From Pseudomonas sp. B21-015 (GTDB lineage Bacteria > Pseudomonadota > Gammaproteobacteria > Pseudomonadales > Pseudomonadaceae), in contig NZ_CP087196.1 of NCBI RefSeq assembly GCF_024749285.1, positions 1,116,001 to 1,180,000 of the forward strand: a DNA stretch of 64,000 nucleotides, given 5' to 3'. Made by a program: the position numbers and the translations under genes. Under the pieces are notes generated by a model, which was not told where the DNA came from, did not search any database, and worked only from the letters and a program-made list of their open reading frames with translations. Below, piece after piece: positions 19,785 to 28,469 of this stretch. Position 1 is the first letter of the stretch; each line of letters starts with the position of its first letter.

Positions 19785-20524
19785 TTAACGCGTCTCCAAA
19801 ATCTGCAGCACCAAATTGTCGGCATAGCTGCCAGGCGTTCCGGGGCGTGTCAGTGATGCCCCAGATACCCATGGCCAGGATCGCCATGTCCGAATCTTCG
19901 CAATTTTTCGCAACTTCGACGGATGCATGCGGCCTGGCCTCAAGAGTCACATGAACTCATTTCAGCGCGCGGCTCGCAATTCGACTTATGGTCGAGACAT
20001 CCGTTTGTGCAACCAAATCCGTAGCGGACAGGCTTCAGGCTCCGGTGTTCGAGGAGTACTCGGTCCTGTGTCGTTGGGCTGTTGTAGACGCTAATGGTGC
20101 ATGTTCAGACGCAAAACTATTCATTTGCTCGCCACACTCTTGTGAAGTTGTGAAAACCCGTTTTTTTCACGCTCTTTTGAAGACGTGAACCTCAAAAAAG
20201 GGCTGTCCCAGCCTGGCACCGCGCCCGGATGGATTGCCGCCATGGGTACATGGGCAGGCAAAAACGGGCAAACAGCTCAGTGACCGAGCGTAATGACAGC
20301 TCTGCAGATTCGCGAAAAGTGGTGATTTGCTTAAGAAACAGCAAGCGCGCCAGCTTCACTCGATCTGTGTGGGCGGCTCTCTGTGGGCGGTGCGGGGTGT
20401 CAATACCGAGGCATTGAACGATGCTGCGAGGCCCGATCAGGAGACGTCCTTATAATCGGGGGGAGATTGTAACGAAGAAACGCAGGGAATTGGTCGTGTT
20501 TAATGACTTTTATTAGGCGTCCGG
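19785..20524. other. Gene-free region upstream of mqo
   Basis: Some 740 bases hold only short frames without ribosome-binding sites. A GTGAAAA/TTTTCAC hairpin with a T run lies near 20150-20172, and a G-rich stretch near 20456-20465. No REP element or recognisable protein fragment is seen. It must contain the mqo promoter, and a small RNA is possible, but nothing specific can be named. Confidence 0.5.
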
Positions 20525-20758
20525 TCAAGTGGTCAGCAGTTGCTGCGCCCGCGCGCGCGGCTGGTGCTGGCTGACACGGGCGCTGGCGGGCAGGGGATGG
20601 TGCAGCCAGTTGAGGCGGATCTCTTCGATTTCGACCCAGCCATCGCCCATGGGCTGGAGGCTGCACTGCTTGAATGCCTGGCAGTGGCCATTGCGGTCGA
20701 GCAGAACAAAGCTGCGATGCAACGGGCGTGGCGCGAACAGCGAGATGAGAAAACGCAT
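20525..20758 (-). CDS. Small protein of unknown function
   Basis: This 77-residue frame (MRFLISLFAPRPLHRSFVLL...) ends in a basic, Gln-rich tail. The ATG at 20756-20758 follows an AAGG box by 9 bases; the frame is open to 20815 without a better start. The central part (GHCQAFKQC, WVEIEEIRLNWL) looks like real protein rather than noise. It has no motif I recognise and no clear operon partner; the YajG gene is divergent. Confidence 0.6.
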   Translation of the reverse strand: MRFLISLFAPRPLHRSFVLLDRNGHCQAFKQCSLQPMGDGWVEIEEIRLNWLHHPLPASARVSQHQPRARAQQLLTT

Positions 20759-20964
20759 GGCAAAGTACCTTGTGGGTGACTGCTGTGAAGGTTGCCAGTG
20801 AGTGATGACGTGCATGTGTAAGGTGGGTGACAGATGTGTGACAGGAACCGCGCTCTGCCGTGTTTGTCAGAGATTTCAGTAATCGTTGTTCGAAGCTAGT
20901 TCGCCGCAGTGGCGCACCGCTATACTGCGGGCATTGTTAGTTGCCTGATTCTGGAGAGAAGAGC

Positions 20965-21549
20965 ATGTTGCAACGCCTGTTGTTCGGTTTGATCACTGTG
21001 ACCAGTTTGACCCTCGTCGGCTGCGCCCACAGCCCGCAACAACTGAACCCGGAACCCAAGCTGACGGCTCAGCTGGCGCCGGTCGGCCGTGGTCAGCCGG
21101 TGGTGGTGCGTGTGGTGGACGGTCGTCCGTCGCCAACGCTGGGGACTCGTGGTGGTCTGTATCCAGAGACCAGTGCGATCACCGTGCAGGGCGCGCAGAT
21201 TCTGCCGAAGCTGCAGGCTCAGGCTGAAGCGGCCGTGCGGCTGCTGGGCTTTACGCCGACGGCCAATGCGTTGAACGCGCCGCAATTGACGGTGACCCTG
21301 GCCGAGCTGAAGTATCAGTCGCCCAAAGAAGGCCTGTACGTAACCGAGGCAACGATTGGCGCGACGTTCCGTTCGGATGTGCAGAATGCCAACCGCCGTT
21401 ATAGCGGTCGTTATGGTGCGTCGCTGGATCAGCGTTTTGGCATGGCACCGAATCAGGAAACCAATACCAAGCTGGTCAGTGATGTGCTGAGTGATGCGTT
21501 GACCCGCTTGTTCAAGGACCCGACGATTGGTCAGGTGCTTGCCGAGTAA
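20965..21549 (+). CDS. yajG: YajG-family lipoprotein
   Basis: This is a 194-residue lipoprotein with the signal sequence MLQRLLFGLITVTSLTLVGC (lipid-modified Cys20). The YajG-type domain includes VVVRVVDGRPSPTLGTRGG and conserved terminal DVLSDALTRLFKDP. Family members are membrane-anchored periplasmic proteins of unknown role. A GGAGAGAAG box precedes ATG 20965, and a TATACT -10-like hexamer lies at 20921-20926. A strong terminator follows. P. aeruginosa has a YajG-type lipoprotein gene in this region. Confidence 0.87.
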   Translation: MLQRLLFGLITVTSLTLVGCAHSPQQLNPEPKLTAQLAPVGRGQPVVVRVVDGRPSPTLGTRGGLYPETSAITVQGAQILPKLQAQAEAAVRLLGFTPTANALNAPQLTVTLAELKYQSPKEGLYVTEATIGATFRSDVQNANRRYSGRYGASLDQRFGMAPNQETNTKLVSDVLSDALTRLFKDPTIGQVLAE

Positions 21550-21570
21550 CGGTTTGCGGATTGTTTAAAG

Positions 21571-21606
21571 AACCCGGTGTCAGTGATGGCGCCGGGTTTT
21601 TTTTTG
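21571..21606 (+). terminator. Intrinsic terminator of the YajG gene
   Basis: The 9-bp stem AACCCGGTG / CGCCGGGTT is followed by a run of more than eight T. Confidence 0.92.
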
Positions 21607-21644
21607 AGTTCGCCGACCTGTTGCAGATTTACACCGATCAAATG

Positions 21645-21669
21645 TGTGCGGGCTTGCTCGCGAAAGCGG
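21645..21669. repeat. Solitary REP half-element
   Basis: TGTGCGGGCTTGCTCGCGAA matches one arm of the REP pairs but has no opposite partner nearby. It is probably a remnant of a lost pair. Confidence 0.6.
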
Positions 21670-21712
21670 TGTGTCAGACGACTGAAATGTAGTCACTGCG
21701 TTTGTAGGACGC

Positions 21713-21919
21713 TCAAGCCGCCTCCGAATAAAAATCCAGAACACTCACCCCCGTCAGCAAATCCGCTTCCGGTAAATCCGCATGTTGATGCCCGCCCAGC
21801 GCGCAATACACCAGCCAGTGGCGGTCCTGTACGTTGAAGGCGAGGCTGCCGACTAAGGTTTGTTGTTCGTCGCTTTGGGCAATGAGGTAGAGGCGGTCCT
21901 GGTTTTCGGCGTGGAGCAT
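21713..21919 (-). CDS. Small hypothetical protein
   Basis: The frame encodes MLHAENQDRLYLIAQSDEQQ, then TLVGSLAFNVQDRHWLVYC and an acidic end (68 residues from ATG 21917-21919). A longer version from a GTG at 22088-22090 is open, but it would leave only 23 bases to the divergent gene, and its N-terminus looks unlike protein. The start is therefore uncertain. No known family was recognised. Cytoplasmic by composition. Confidence 0.5.
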   Translation of the reverse strand: MLHAENQDRLYLIAQSDEQQTLVGSLAFNVQDRHWLVYCALGGHQHADLPEADLLTGVSVLDFYSEAA

Positions 21920-22113
21920 GACGCGGTCCGTGTCGGTTTCGAGGGGCGACAGACTGGCGGATTCAGATGACGGCGCCGTGACACAGGACAGTAATCGGCC
22001 AAATGGTTTCGTTATTTGTCGGAAAACCGGGGCAGGCCGGAGCGCTTTCGGTAGAATTCGCGCCGCGGTCGTCGGTTGGGTGTCCGCCACACTGGTTTTA
22101 CCTGAGGTTTGTG

Positions 22114-22392
22114 ATGTCGCTGCAATTGATTTCGCTCTTTACCGCTCATCCCGCCAAATTGATCAACTTGCTGGCCTTGCTGTTCGCCTGCCCGGGCGGC
22201 TGGTTGCTGCATGCCACCCGTCGTCGTGAGCAACGTGCGTTGGCCAGTATCGAAGCCCAGCGCCAGCGTCGTCCCAGCGAAGAGCCAACGCTGGATTGGG
22301 CGACCCTGCGCATGAACCGGTTTTTCTACCGCTTCGGTTTTGCCTGCCTCGGGATGGCGTTGCTGGTGTCGTGGGTCAGCACGCGCGTCTGA
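22114..22392 (+). CDS. Small two-span membrane protein
   Basis: This is a 92-residue protein with a hydrophobic segment near residues 14-30 (LINLLALLFACPGGWLL) and another at the end (FYRFGFACLGMALLVSWVS). A basic, charged loop lies between them (RRREQRALASIEAQRQRR). GAGG lies 7 bases before ATG 22114. The function is unknown. It is followed by a palindromic repeat and the terminator of the convergent acyltransferase gene. Confidence 0.72.
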   Translation: MSLQLISLFTAHPAKLINLLALLFACPGGWLLHATRRREQRALASIEAQRQRRPSEEPTLDWATLRMNRFFYRFGFACLGMALLVSWVSTRV

Positions 22393-22395
22393 AAA

Positions 22396-22502
22396 TCAAA
22401 AGATCGCAGCCTGCGGCAGCTCCTACGGGGGATTGCGCATACATGTTGGATATCGGGTGTACTCGGTCAATGTAGGAGCTGCCGAAGGCTGCGATCTTTT
22501 GA
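22396..22502. repeat. Palindromic intergenic repeat, second family (GATCGCAGCCTGCGGCAGCTCC)
   Basis: The left arm TCAAAAGATCGCAGCCTGCG and its complement on the right are separated by a centre containing GGGTGTACTCGGTC. The same arms and the same centre occur at 39608-39698, so this is a dispersed unit distinct from the GTGGGAGC REP type. Confidence 0.8.
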
Positions 22503-22510
22503 TCTTGCAT

Positions 22511-22537
22511 AAAGAAACGGCGCCCGAAGGCGCCGTT
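22511..22537 (-). terminator. Intrinsic terminator of the acyltransferase gene
   Basis: Read on the minus strand, AACGGCGCC-TTCG-GGCGCCGTT forms a 9-bp stem with a stable TTCG loop, followed by TTTCTTTAT. Confidence 0.85.
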
Positions 22538-22556
22538 GTCATTTCCAGCCATTGCC

Positions 22557-23723
22557 TTACAGCGGCAACCCGGCCTTGACCCGATACTGATTGCGCACCG
22601 GTGTCGCGTATTGCAGCACCAGAAACGGACGATGCTCCTCAGGGCAGGCATCCAGCCGACGCTGCCATTCTTCCTGAGCCTTGGCCAGTTCGTCTGCCGC
22701 AAACACCTCGGCCGCTTTCGGCACCTGCAATTGCGGATCGGCGTCTTTCCACAGCGCATAAGCCAGGTAGTGCACCGGGAACAACCGGTAACCGCCGAGG
22801 ATCTGCTTGTCCATTTCGATCGCCAATTGCTTGGTGTCTTCGAACAGTTCGGTGATCGGTGTGGCGAAGTTCACGTGGACCCGGCCTTTGTAACCGGTGA
22901 TGCCCTTGGCGATGCTCACATCATCTTCGCCCGGCGCCTTGGTGTAGCTGCCGGTGGTGGCGCGGATGTACAGCTCGCGGGCCTTGGCCTGGTCGCACGG
23001 GTCGTATTCGTAGCTGATCGACACCGGGGTAAGGTTCAGCGAACGGATGACCTCGCCGAACGGCTCGTCCTTGCGGCTCATGTGGAACATCTTGAGGATC
23101 GCCGACTCGGTACGGTCGTCGCCGTCCTTGGCCCGACCTTCGGCCTGGGCGATCCAGATCGAGGCGCAATCGTTGCGGATCGAGTGGTTGATGTAGGCCG
23201 ACAGCAGTTGATAGGCCGCCATTTTTTCCCGGCGACCGGTGATCGAACGGTGCACGATGAAGCTCTTGTTCAGGCGCATCAAATCGCTGACAAAAGGCTT
23301 TTGCAGCAAGTTGTCGCCAATGGCGATGCGCGGGGTCGGCAGGCCGGCGTGGTACACGGCATAGTTGACGAAAGCCGGGTCCATCACGATGTCGCGGTGG
23401 TTGGCGATGAACAGGTAGGCGCTGCCGGACTTGAATTGCTCCACGCCGGCATAGGTCACCCCGTCCGTGGCTCGCTCGATGGTGTGGTCGACGTAAAACT
23501 CGACTTTGTCCTGCAAGGTGGCCACCGACGTGACGCCGGCGAACTCACGGCGCAGCCGATGCGCTATAAGAGGTTTGAGCATCCAGCCTAAGGCACCGGC
23601 ATAACGCGGGAAGCGGAAGTGGGTGAGGATATCTAGAAACGCCTTGTCGCCGAGCAGCCGTGCCAGCACTGCTGGGACTTCGCTGTCGTCGTAAGGTCGG
23701 ATGGCATCGAATTCGCCCATCAT
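22557..23723 (-). CDS. PlsC/PlsB-like glycerophosphate acyltransferase-family protein
   Basis: This 388-residue protein has the acyltransferase block I motif in FIANHRDIVMDP (H-x4-D), block II-like RLNKSFIVHRSITGRR and block III-like WIAQAEGRAKDGDD, in the right order. It is annotated in Pseudomonas as a 1-acyl-sn-glycerol-3-phosphate acyltransferase; the exact acyl acceptor is unproven. The start is taken as the first of two adjacent ATGs (23721-23723); an open extension to 23849 runs into the divergent promoter region. A good terminator ends it. Confidence 0.87.
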   Translation of the reverse strand: MMGEFDAIRPYDDSEVPAVLARLLGDKAFLDILTHFRFPRYAGALGWMLKPLIAHRLRREFAGVTSVATLQDKVEFYVDHTIERATDGVTYAGVEQFKSGSAYLFIANHRDIVMDPAFVNYAVYHAGLPTPRIAIGDNLLQKPFVSDLMRLNKSFIVHRSITGRREKMAAYQLLSAYINHSIRNDCASIWIAQAEGRAKDGDDRTESAILKMFHMSRKDEPFGEVIRSLNLTPVSISYEYDPCDQAKARELYIRATTGSYTKAPGEDDVSIAKGITGYKGRVHVNFATPITELFEDTKQLAIEMDKQILGGYRLFPVHYLAYALWKDADPQLQVPKAAEVFAADELAKAQEEWQRRLDACPEEHRPFLVLQYATPVRNQYRVKAGLPL

Positions 23724-23862
23724 GCTCTCTTGTTGGAAACGGCTAGGGTAAGTAAAGGTTTTGATCGAAAACCAACGGGGCACGGTCTGAAAAGGTAGCC
23801 AGACGAAAATAGCCCTGCAAATAGACCGGCGATTATACGCACAAGTCACTTGGGAGACCGCG

Positions 23863-24045
23863 ATGCAAGAAACCGAGCGCTATACATGTCCGTATTGTGG
23901 GGAAGAGTCCGAGGCGCTTCTGGATCTGTCCGGCGGGGATCAGGTCTATATCGAAGACTGTCCGGTCTGTTGTCGGCCGATCAGGTTTCATCTCGAAACC
24001 GATGGTTTGGAATGGATGCTCGAAGTTTACAGCGAAGACGAGTGA
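23863..24045 (+). CDS. CPXCG-motif Cys-rich small protein
   Basis: This is a 60-residue acidic protein with CPYCG (residues 9-13) and DCPVCC (about 34-39), two Cys pairs that should form a small zinc ribbon. The family is known only by this motif. It is divergent from the acyltransferase gene and 9 bases before the DUF2007 gene, which suggests a two-gene unit. The ATG at 23863 follows GGGAGACCGCG. Confidence 0.82.
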   Translation: MQETERYTCPYCGEESEALLDLSGGDQVYIEDCPVCCRPIRFHLETDGLEWMLEVYSEDE

Positions 24046-24054
24046 GGGGCGCGA

Positions 24055-24315
24055 ATGCAGCGAATCTACGAGCCGGAAAACCTGATGGAAGGCGAGTTAC
24101 TGCAAGGCATGCTGGCCAGTGAGGGCATCGAGGCGCATCTGCTGGGCCGGGATTTGATCGGCGGCACCGGGGAGTTGCCGATGTTCGGCCTGCTGGGTTT
24201 ATCGGTCGATAACGATCAGGCCGAATACGCCCGGGAGCTGATCGCCGCGTATAATGCCGCGCTGCCGCTGTCCGGCGACGAACCGGACAGTTTTCCCGGC
24301 ACGCTGGTCTGTTAG
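24055..24315 (+). CDS. DUF2007-domain small protein
   Basis: This 86-residue protein (MQRIYEPENLMEGELLQGML, EGIEAHLLGRDLIGGTGELP) matches the DUF2007 pattern of a ferredoxin-like alpha/beta fold, sometimes called a putative signal-transducing or PII-like domain. There is no biochemical evidence for its role. It follows the Cys-rich gene closely and precedes the SRAP gene by 35 bases, so the three may be cotranscribed. Confidence 0.82.
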   Translation: MQRIYEPENLMEGELLQGMLASEGIEAHLLGRDLIGGTGELPMFGLLGLSVDNDQAEYARELIAAYNAALPLSGDEPDSFPGTLVC

Positions 24316-24350
24316 GCTGGCGTTCGTTTGATCAAGAGTCGTATTGCCCC

Positions 24351-24974
24351 ATGTGTGGACGTTATGCCCTGTTTCGCTGGAACCCCGCCTTCGCGGCCCT
24401 GCCCGGATTTCCCGTCGACCAGCAAGCTCAGTGGAATATTTCCCCCAACGATTCGGTGTTGATGCTGCGTGCCGGCGCAGACGGCCAGCGTGAGTTGGCC
24501 CGTGCCCGTTGGGGGCTGACGCCGCTGTGGCTGACCGACCTGTCCCGCACCCCGGCCCATGCCCGCGCCGAAACCGTTGCCGAGCAGCCGATGTTTCGCG
24601 AAGCCTTGCGCCTGCGTCGTTGCCTGCTGCCGGCCAATGGTTTCTACGAATGGCGCGGCACCACACGTAAACGTCCGTACTGGCTGACCCCGGGGGAGGG
24701 CTCGGCGCTGTTCTTCGCGGCGATCTGGGAGGCGTATCCGGTGCAGGAGCAGGTGTGGCTGAGCACGGCGGTGATCACCCAGCCTGCCTCGAGTCAGCGT
24801 CGGCCGTTGATTCTCGATGCGGCGGGGCAGGAAGCCTGGCTCAACCCCGAAACCCCGTTGCATGCCTTGCAGGCGCTGCTGGCCAGCGAACCCGCGGCGT
24901 TGCGTGAGCGGGTGTTGGCCAATATGGTGAATGATCCGAAGCTCAATGGGCCGGAGTGTTTGACGCCGGGTTGA
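24351..24974 (+). CDS. SRAP-family protein (YedK/HMCES-like), divergent active site
   Basis: SRAP proteins use Cys2, exposed after Met removal, to form a stable thiazolidine crosslink with abasic sites in single-stranded DNA. The 207-residue protein keeps Cys2 (MCGRYALF) and the conserved Glu in NGFYEWRG (Glu100). Two other family residues are changed: the Asn of the usual NARxE is His70 (AHARAET). The His of the usual H-x-R-M-P segment is absent; the local sequence is PASSQRRPLIL with a shorter loop. It may still crosslink abasic DNA but with altered reversal chemistry. ATG 24351. Confidence 0.85.
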   Translation: MCGRYALFRWNPAFAALPGFPVDQQAQWNISPNDSVLMLRAGADGQRELARARWGLTPLWLTDLSRTPAHARAETVAEQPMFREALRLRRCLLPANGFYEWRGTTRKRPYWLTPGEGSALFFAAIWEAYPVQEQVWLSTAVITQPASSQRRPLILDAAGQEAWLNPETPLHALQALLASEPAALRERVLANMVNDPKLNGPECLTPG

Positions 24975-24994
24975 TGAGGCGCCTGAGCCGGCTT

Positions 24995-25089
24995 CATCGC
25001 GAGCAGGCTCGCTCCCACATTTGATCTCAGGTGTTCACAAATAATGTGTTCCCAAATATCACCTGTGGGAGCGAGCCTGCTCGCGATAA
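24995..25089. repeat. REP-type inverted pair
   Basis: CATCGCGAGCAGGCTCGCTC and its complement flank about 45 bases between the convergent SRAP and chemoreceptor genes. No classical terminator is present, so this may serve. Confidence 0.88.
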
Positions 25090-25114
25090 GGTCCGCAGGA
25101 CCTTCCCGCAATTG

Positions 25115-27256
25115 TTAAACCTTGAACTGATTGATCAACCGCCGCTGCTGTTCCGCCAACTTGGTCAAATCCGCACTGGCCGCGCTTGATTCATCCGCGC
25201 CACCGGCCACTTCATTGGCCACTTGCCCGATGTTGATCACGTTGCGGTTGATGTCATCGGCCACCGCGCTCTGTTCCTCGGCCGCGCTGGCGATCTGGGT
25301 GTTCATGTCGTTAATCACTGACACCGCTTGCGTAATGGTCTCCAGCGCCTCGGCCGCTTTCGCCGCGTGCTGCACGCTTTCGTCAGTGCGGTTCTGGCTG
25401 TCTTCCATGACCCGCACCACGTCGCGGGTGCCTTGTTGCAGTTGCTGGATCATGGTCTGGATTTCTTCAGTGGCCTTCTGGGTCTTCTGCGCCAGGTTGC
25501 GCACTTCATCGGCCACCACCGCAAATCCCCGGCCCTGTTCACCGGCCCGCGCCGCTTCGATGGCGGCGTTCAAGGCCAGCAGGTTGGTCTGCTCGGCGAT
25601 CCCGCGAATGGCCGTCAGGATCGCGTTGATGTTTTCGCTGTCCTTGGCCAGGGTCTGCACCACGCTGACGGCCTTGCCGATCTCCACCGCCAGCACGCCG
25701 ATCGAGTTCGAGGTGTCACGGACGATTTGCATGCCCTGCGCCGCTGCCTGATCGGCATGGCTGGCAGCTTGCGCGGCCTGAGTGGCGTTGCGCGCCACGT
25801 CCTGGGCGGTGGCGGTCATTTCGTGCACGGCGGTGGCGACCTGATCGATCTCGGCCATTTGTTTGTGCACACCGATGTTGGTGCGAATGGCGATGTCGGC
25901 GGTGTGTTCCGACGAATCGCTGACGCTCTGCACCGATGTCACCACTTGAGTAATCATTGCCTGCAACTTCGCCAGGAACGTATTGAAGCCCTTGGCGATC
26001 GAGCCCAATTCGTCGCTGCGGTCGCTGGTCAGGCGGCGGGTCAGGTCACCTTCGCCCTGGGCGATGTCATCGAGCATGGTGACCATCTGCTTCAGCGGCC
26101 GGGCGATGCCATGACCCACCAGCCAGATCACCAACAAACCGATACCGGCGATCAGCAGGCCGACCATGGCCATGCCAAAGGTGTCGGATTTGCGCTGCGC
26201 ATCCAGATCGCCCTGAAGTTTTTGCAGGTCGGCCATCACCGCGTTCAGCGGCAGTTGCAGCATCAAGGTCCAGCGGGCGTCGGTCTGGCCGATGCCGAAT
26301 GGCAGGTACAACTCGATCCGGCCCTGGGCCTTGTCGACGGTGTAAGTCACTTCGCCGCGTTTGAGATTGGCCATGTTGGCAATCTGCTTGCTGTCGAGGA
26401 TATCGCTGACCTTTTCGCCGAATTTGCTCGGATCTTTGGTGTAGGCGACGATCCGGCCGTTACCGCCGATCAAGGCCATTTCTCCGGCGCCGCTGTACAG
26501 TTTCTGATTCTCCCCCAGGAGCATTTCCTGGATGAAGTTCACTGACAGGTCGGCGCCGACGATGCCCTGGAACGCGCCGTTGAGCATGATCGGTTCAATG
26601 AAGGACGCGAGCATGACGATCTTGTCGCCGACCTTGTAGGGCGCCGGATCGATCACGCAGGATTTTTTGGTTTCCTTGGAGCACAGGTAGTACTCGCTGG
26701 CGCGCACGCCGGTGGACAGGGTTTTCTGGTCGTCGACGTCCACCAGTTTGTCCAGGCCCAGGCTGCCGTCTTCGTTGCGGAACCACCACGGCAGAAAGCG
26801 TCCGTTGCTGGCATCAATACCAACCACTGGGGTGTCAACGTAGGCTGCATCGTTATGGTCGAGTGCGTTTTTTTCCCAGCCGATGTAGGTGCCGAGAATT
26901 TTCGGATTCCGGGCGACGTTTTCCTTGATCAGGCTGATCAATTGCTCACGGCTCAGGCTCAGTTGCGGTTGACCGTCGGCGCCCGGGGTGCCGATCAGCG
27001 CATTGACCCGCACAAGGCCGCCGGCAATCAGCAGCGGTGCTTCGAGTTCGCGCTGGATCTGGCTGACCTGGGTTTGCGCCAGCGACGTCAGGCGTTGTTC
27101 GATGACTTGCTCGAACTGCGCCTGAGTCCGTTGCTGGACCATGTCTTGGGTCCGGGCACCGGAAAACAGCGCGTACAGCACCAGGGCTGCGACGACACTA
27201 AGAACGATGGCGCCGGCCAGGGCGGCAACGGAAAACTGGATCGACTTGAATTTCAT
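25115..27256 (-). CDS. Methyl-accepting chemotaxis protein with Cache-type sensor
   Basis: This is a 713-residue chemoreceptor. One transmembrane helix lies near residues 8-32 and a large periplasmic sensor (about 35-370) resembles a double Cache domain. A second helix follows ([16 protein letters not shown]), then a HAMP region and the signalling domain with the hairpin tip [20 protein letters not shown]. The sensor has two cysteines (CSKETKKSC) that could pair. The ligand is unknown. There is no C-terminal NWETF-type tether; the protein ends LINQFKV. The ATG at 27254-27256 follows GGAG. It matches PA4633 in position. Confidence 0.92.
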   Translation of the reverse strand: MKFKSIQFSVAALAGAIVLSVVAALVLYALFSGARTQDMVQQRTQAQFEQVIEQRLTSLAQTQVSQIQRELEAPLLIAGGLVRVNALIGTPGADGQPQLSLSREQLISLIKENVARNPKILGTYIGWEKNALDHNDAAYVDTPVVGIDASNGRFLPWWFRNEDGSLGLDKLVDVDDQKTLSTGVRASEYYLCSKETKKSCVIDPAPYKVGDKIVMLASFIEPIMLNGAFQGIVGADLSVNFIQEMLLGENQKLYSGAGEMALIGGNGRIVAYTKDPSKFGEKVSDILDSKQIANMANLKRGEVTYTVDKAQGRIELYLPFGIGQTDARWTLMLQLPLNAVMADLQKLQGDLDAQRKSDTFGMAMVGLLIAGIGLLVIWLVGHGIARPLKQMVTMLDDIAQGEGDLTRRLTSDRSDELGSIAKGFNTFLAKLQAMITQVVTSVQSVSDSSEHTADIAIRTNIGVHKQMAEIDQVATAVHEMTATAQDVARNATQAAQAASHADQAAAQGMQIVRDTSNSIGVLAVEIGKAVSVVQTLAKDSENINAILTAIRGIAEQTNLLALNAAIEAARAGEQGRGFAVVADEVRNLAQKTQKATEEIQTMIQQLQQGTRDVVRVMEDSQNRTDESVQHAAKAAEALETITQAVSVINDMNTQIASAAEEQSAVADDINRNVINIGQVANEVAGGADESSAASADLTKLAEQQRRLINQFKV

Positions 27257-27467
27257 GGGTGCTCCGCACGCAAGAGAACGTCTGCAGAGCGGTATCGGCA
27301 AGGGTCAGGAGGATCATGAGCGCGGTGTGACGAATTGGCAGTTTTGGAGTGCTGGATGTCGTAAATGAATCATTGCTGACCGTGATCGGCCATGGCGGGC
27401 GCTGTTGTGTGAATTTTTTCCTACGGTGATCGAGGTTTTGTCTGAAAAGTATGTGCTACACGTTCGT

Positions 27468-27487
27468 TGTATCTGGCGCCGATACAA
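27468..27487. promoter_or_regulatory. Inverted repeat upstream of the M48 lipoprotein gene
   Basis: TTGTATC-TGGCGC-CGATACAA forms seven-base arms ending 43 bases before the start codon at 27531. It could be an operator or a leader hairpin; the binding factor is unknown. Confidence 0.4.
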
Positions 27488-27530
27488 ATCACCACCTAGG
27501 ATACGCGACATGTTTCCAGGGAGCTTCTTG

Positions 27531-28349
27531 ATGAATAAGACATTGGTATTGTGTGCACTGAGCGCAGGTCTGCTGCTCGCCGGTTGTCAGTCGGTCAACA
27601 CCACCAGCGGTGGCGCCGTGGGTGTTGAACGCAAGCAATACATGTTCAGTATGTTGTCGACCTCCGAGGTCAACCAGATGTACGCCCAGTCTTATCAACA
27701 GACCGTCGGGGAGGCGAGCACCAAGGGCGTGCTGGACAAAACCAGTAACGATGCGAAGCGCGTGCAGGCAATCTCCAATCGTCTGATTGCTCAGGCGCCG
27801 GTGTTCCGTCCAGATTCGGCCCAGTGGCAATGGGAAGTGAACCTGATCAAGAGCGACGAACTCAACGCCAACTGCGGGCCTGGCGGCAAGATCATTTTCT
27901 ATACCGGGCTGATCGACACCCTACAACTCACCGACGACGAAATCGCCGCCATCATCGGCCATGAAATCGCTCACGCCTTGCGTGAGCACGGTCGTGAAGC
28001 GATGTCCAAGGCTTACGGTATCGAAATGGCCAAGCAGGGCGCGGGTGCGTTGCTCGGTCTGGGCCAGGACAGCCTGGCCCTGGCGGACACCGTGGCCAAA
28101 TACGGCATGACTTTGCCCAACAGTCGCGAGAATGAAAACGAAGCGGACTTGATCGGCCTTGAGCTGGCGGCCCGCGCCGGGTACAACCCGAACGCCGCGA
28201 TCACCTTGTGGAACAAGATGAGCAAAGCCTCGAATGGCGCACCGCCAGAGTTCTTGAGCACTCACCCAGCGTCGACCAGTCGGATTGCGTCGTTGCAGGC
28301 GGCGATTCCGAAAGTGATGCCGTTGTACGAGAAAGCACCGAAATCCTGA
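27531..28349 (+). CDS. M48-family metalloprotease, lipoprotein
   Basis: This 272-residue lipoprotein has the signal peptide MNKTLVLCALSAGLLLAGC (Cys19). The zinc-protease helix is IIGHEIAHALREHGR (HEIAH at residues 144-148), and the third zinc ligand is probably the Glu in ENENEADLIGLELAARAG. It resembles the periplasmic M48C proteases LoiP/BepA/YcaL, which degrade misassembled outer membrane proteins. The second residue after Cys is Gln, so outer membrane sorting is likely. An AGGGAG box lies 8 bases before ATG 27531. It corresponds to PA4632 by position. Confidence 0.9.
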   Translation: MNKTLVLCALSAGLLLAGCQSVNTTSGGAVGVERKQYMFSMLSTSEVNQMYAQSYQQTVGEASTKGVLDKTSNDAKRVQAISNRLIAQAPVFRPDSAQWQWEVNLIKSDELNANCGPGGKIIFYTGLIDTLQLTDDEIAAIIGHEIAHALREHGREAMSKAYGIEMAKQGAGALLGLGQDSLALADTVAKYGMTLPNSRENENEADLIGLELAARAGYNPNAAITLWNKMSKASNGAPPEFLSTHPASTSRIASLQAAIPKVMPLYEKAPKS

Positions 28350-28373
28350 GCCATGTATTTAGGCTGCTGACGC

Positions 28374-28440
28374 CATCGCGAGCAGGCTCGCTCCCACATT
28401 GAAATGCGATCAACTGTGGGAGCGAGCCTGCTCGCGATGA
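28374..28440. repeat. REP-type inverted pair, short loop
   Basis: CATCGCGAGCAGGCTCGCTC and its complement are separated by only about 16 bases. The pair lies between the convergent M48 and GDT1-type genes. Confidence 0.88.
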
Positions 28441-28469
28441 ACGATAACGCGGTCTACCGAGCTACCGCG

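Noticed and set aside
18333..19856. A 507-residue open frame antisense to mqo
   Set aside because: Mqo on the other strand has full-length family similarity; the antisense frame has no recognisable domain.
20148..20172. Hairpin with T run upstream of mqo as a definite terminator
   Set aside because: The stem is short and AT-rich and no gene ends nearby; it is mentioned only as part of the gene-free region.
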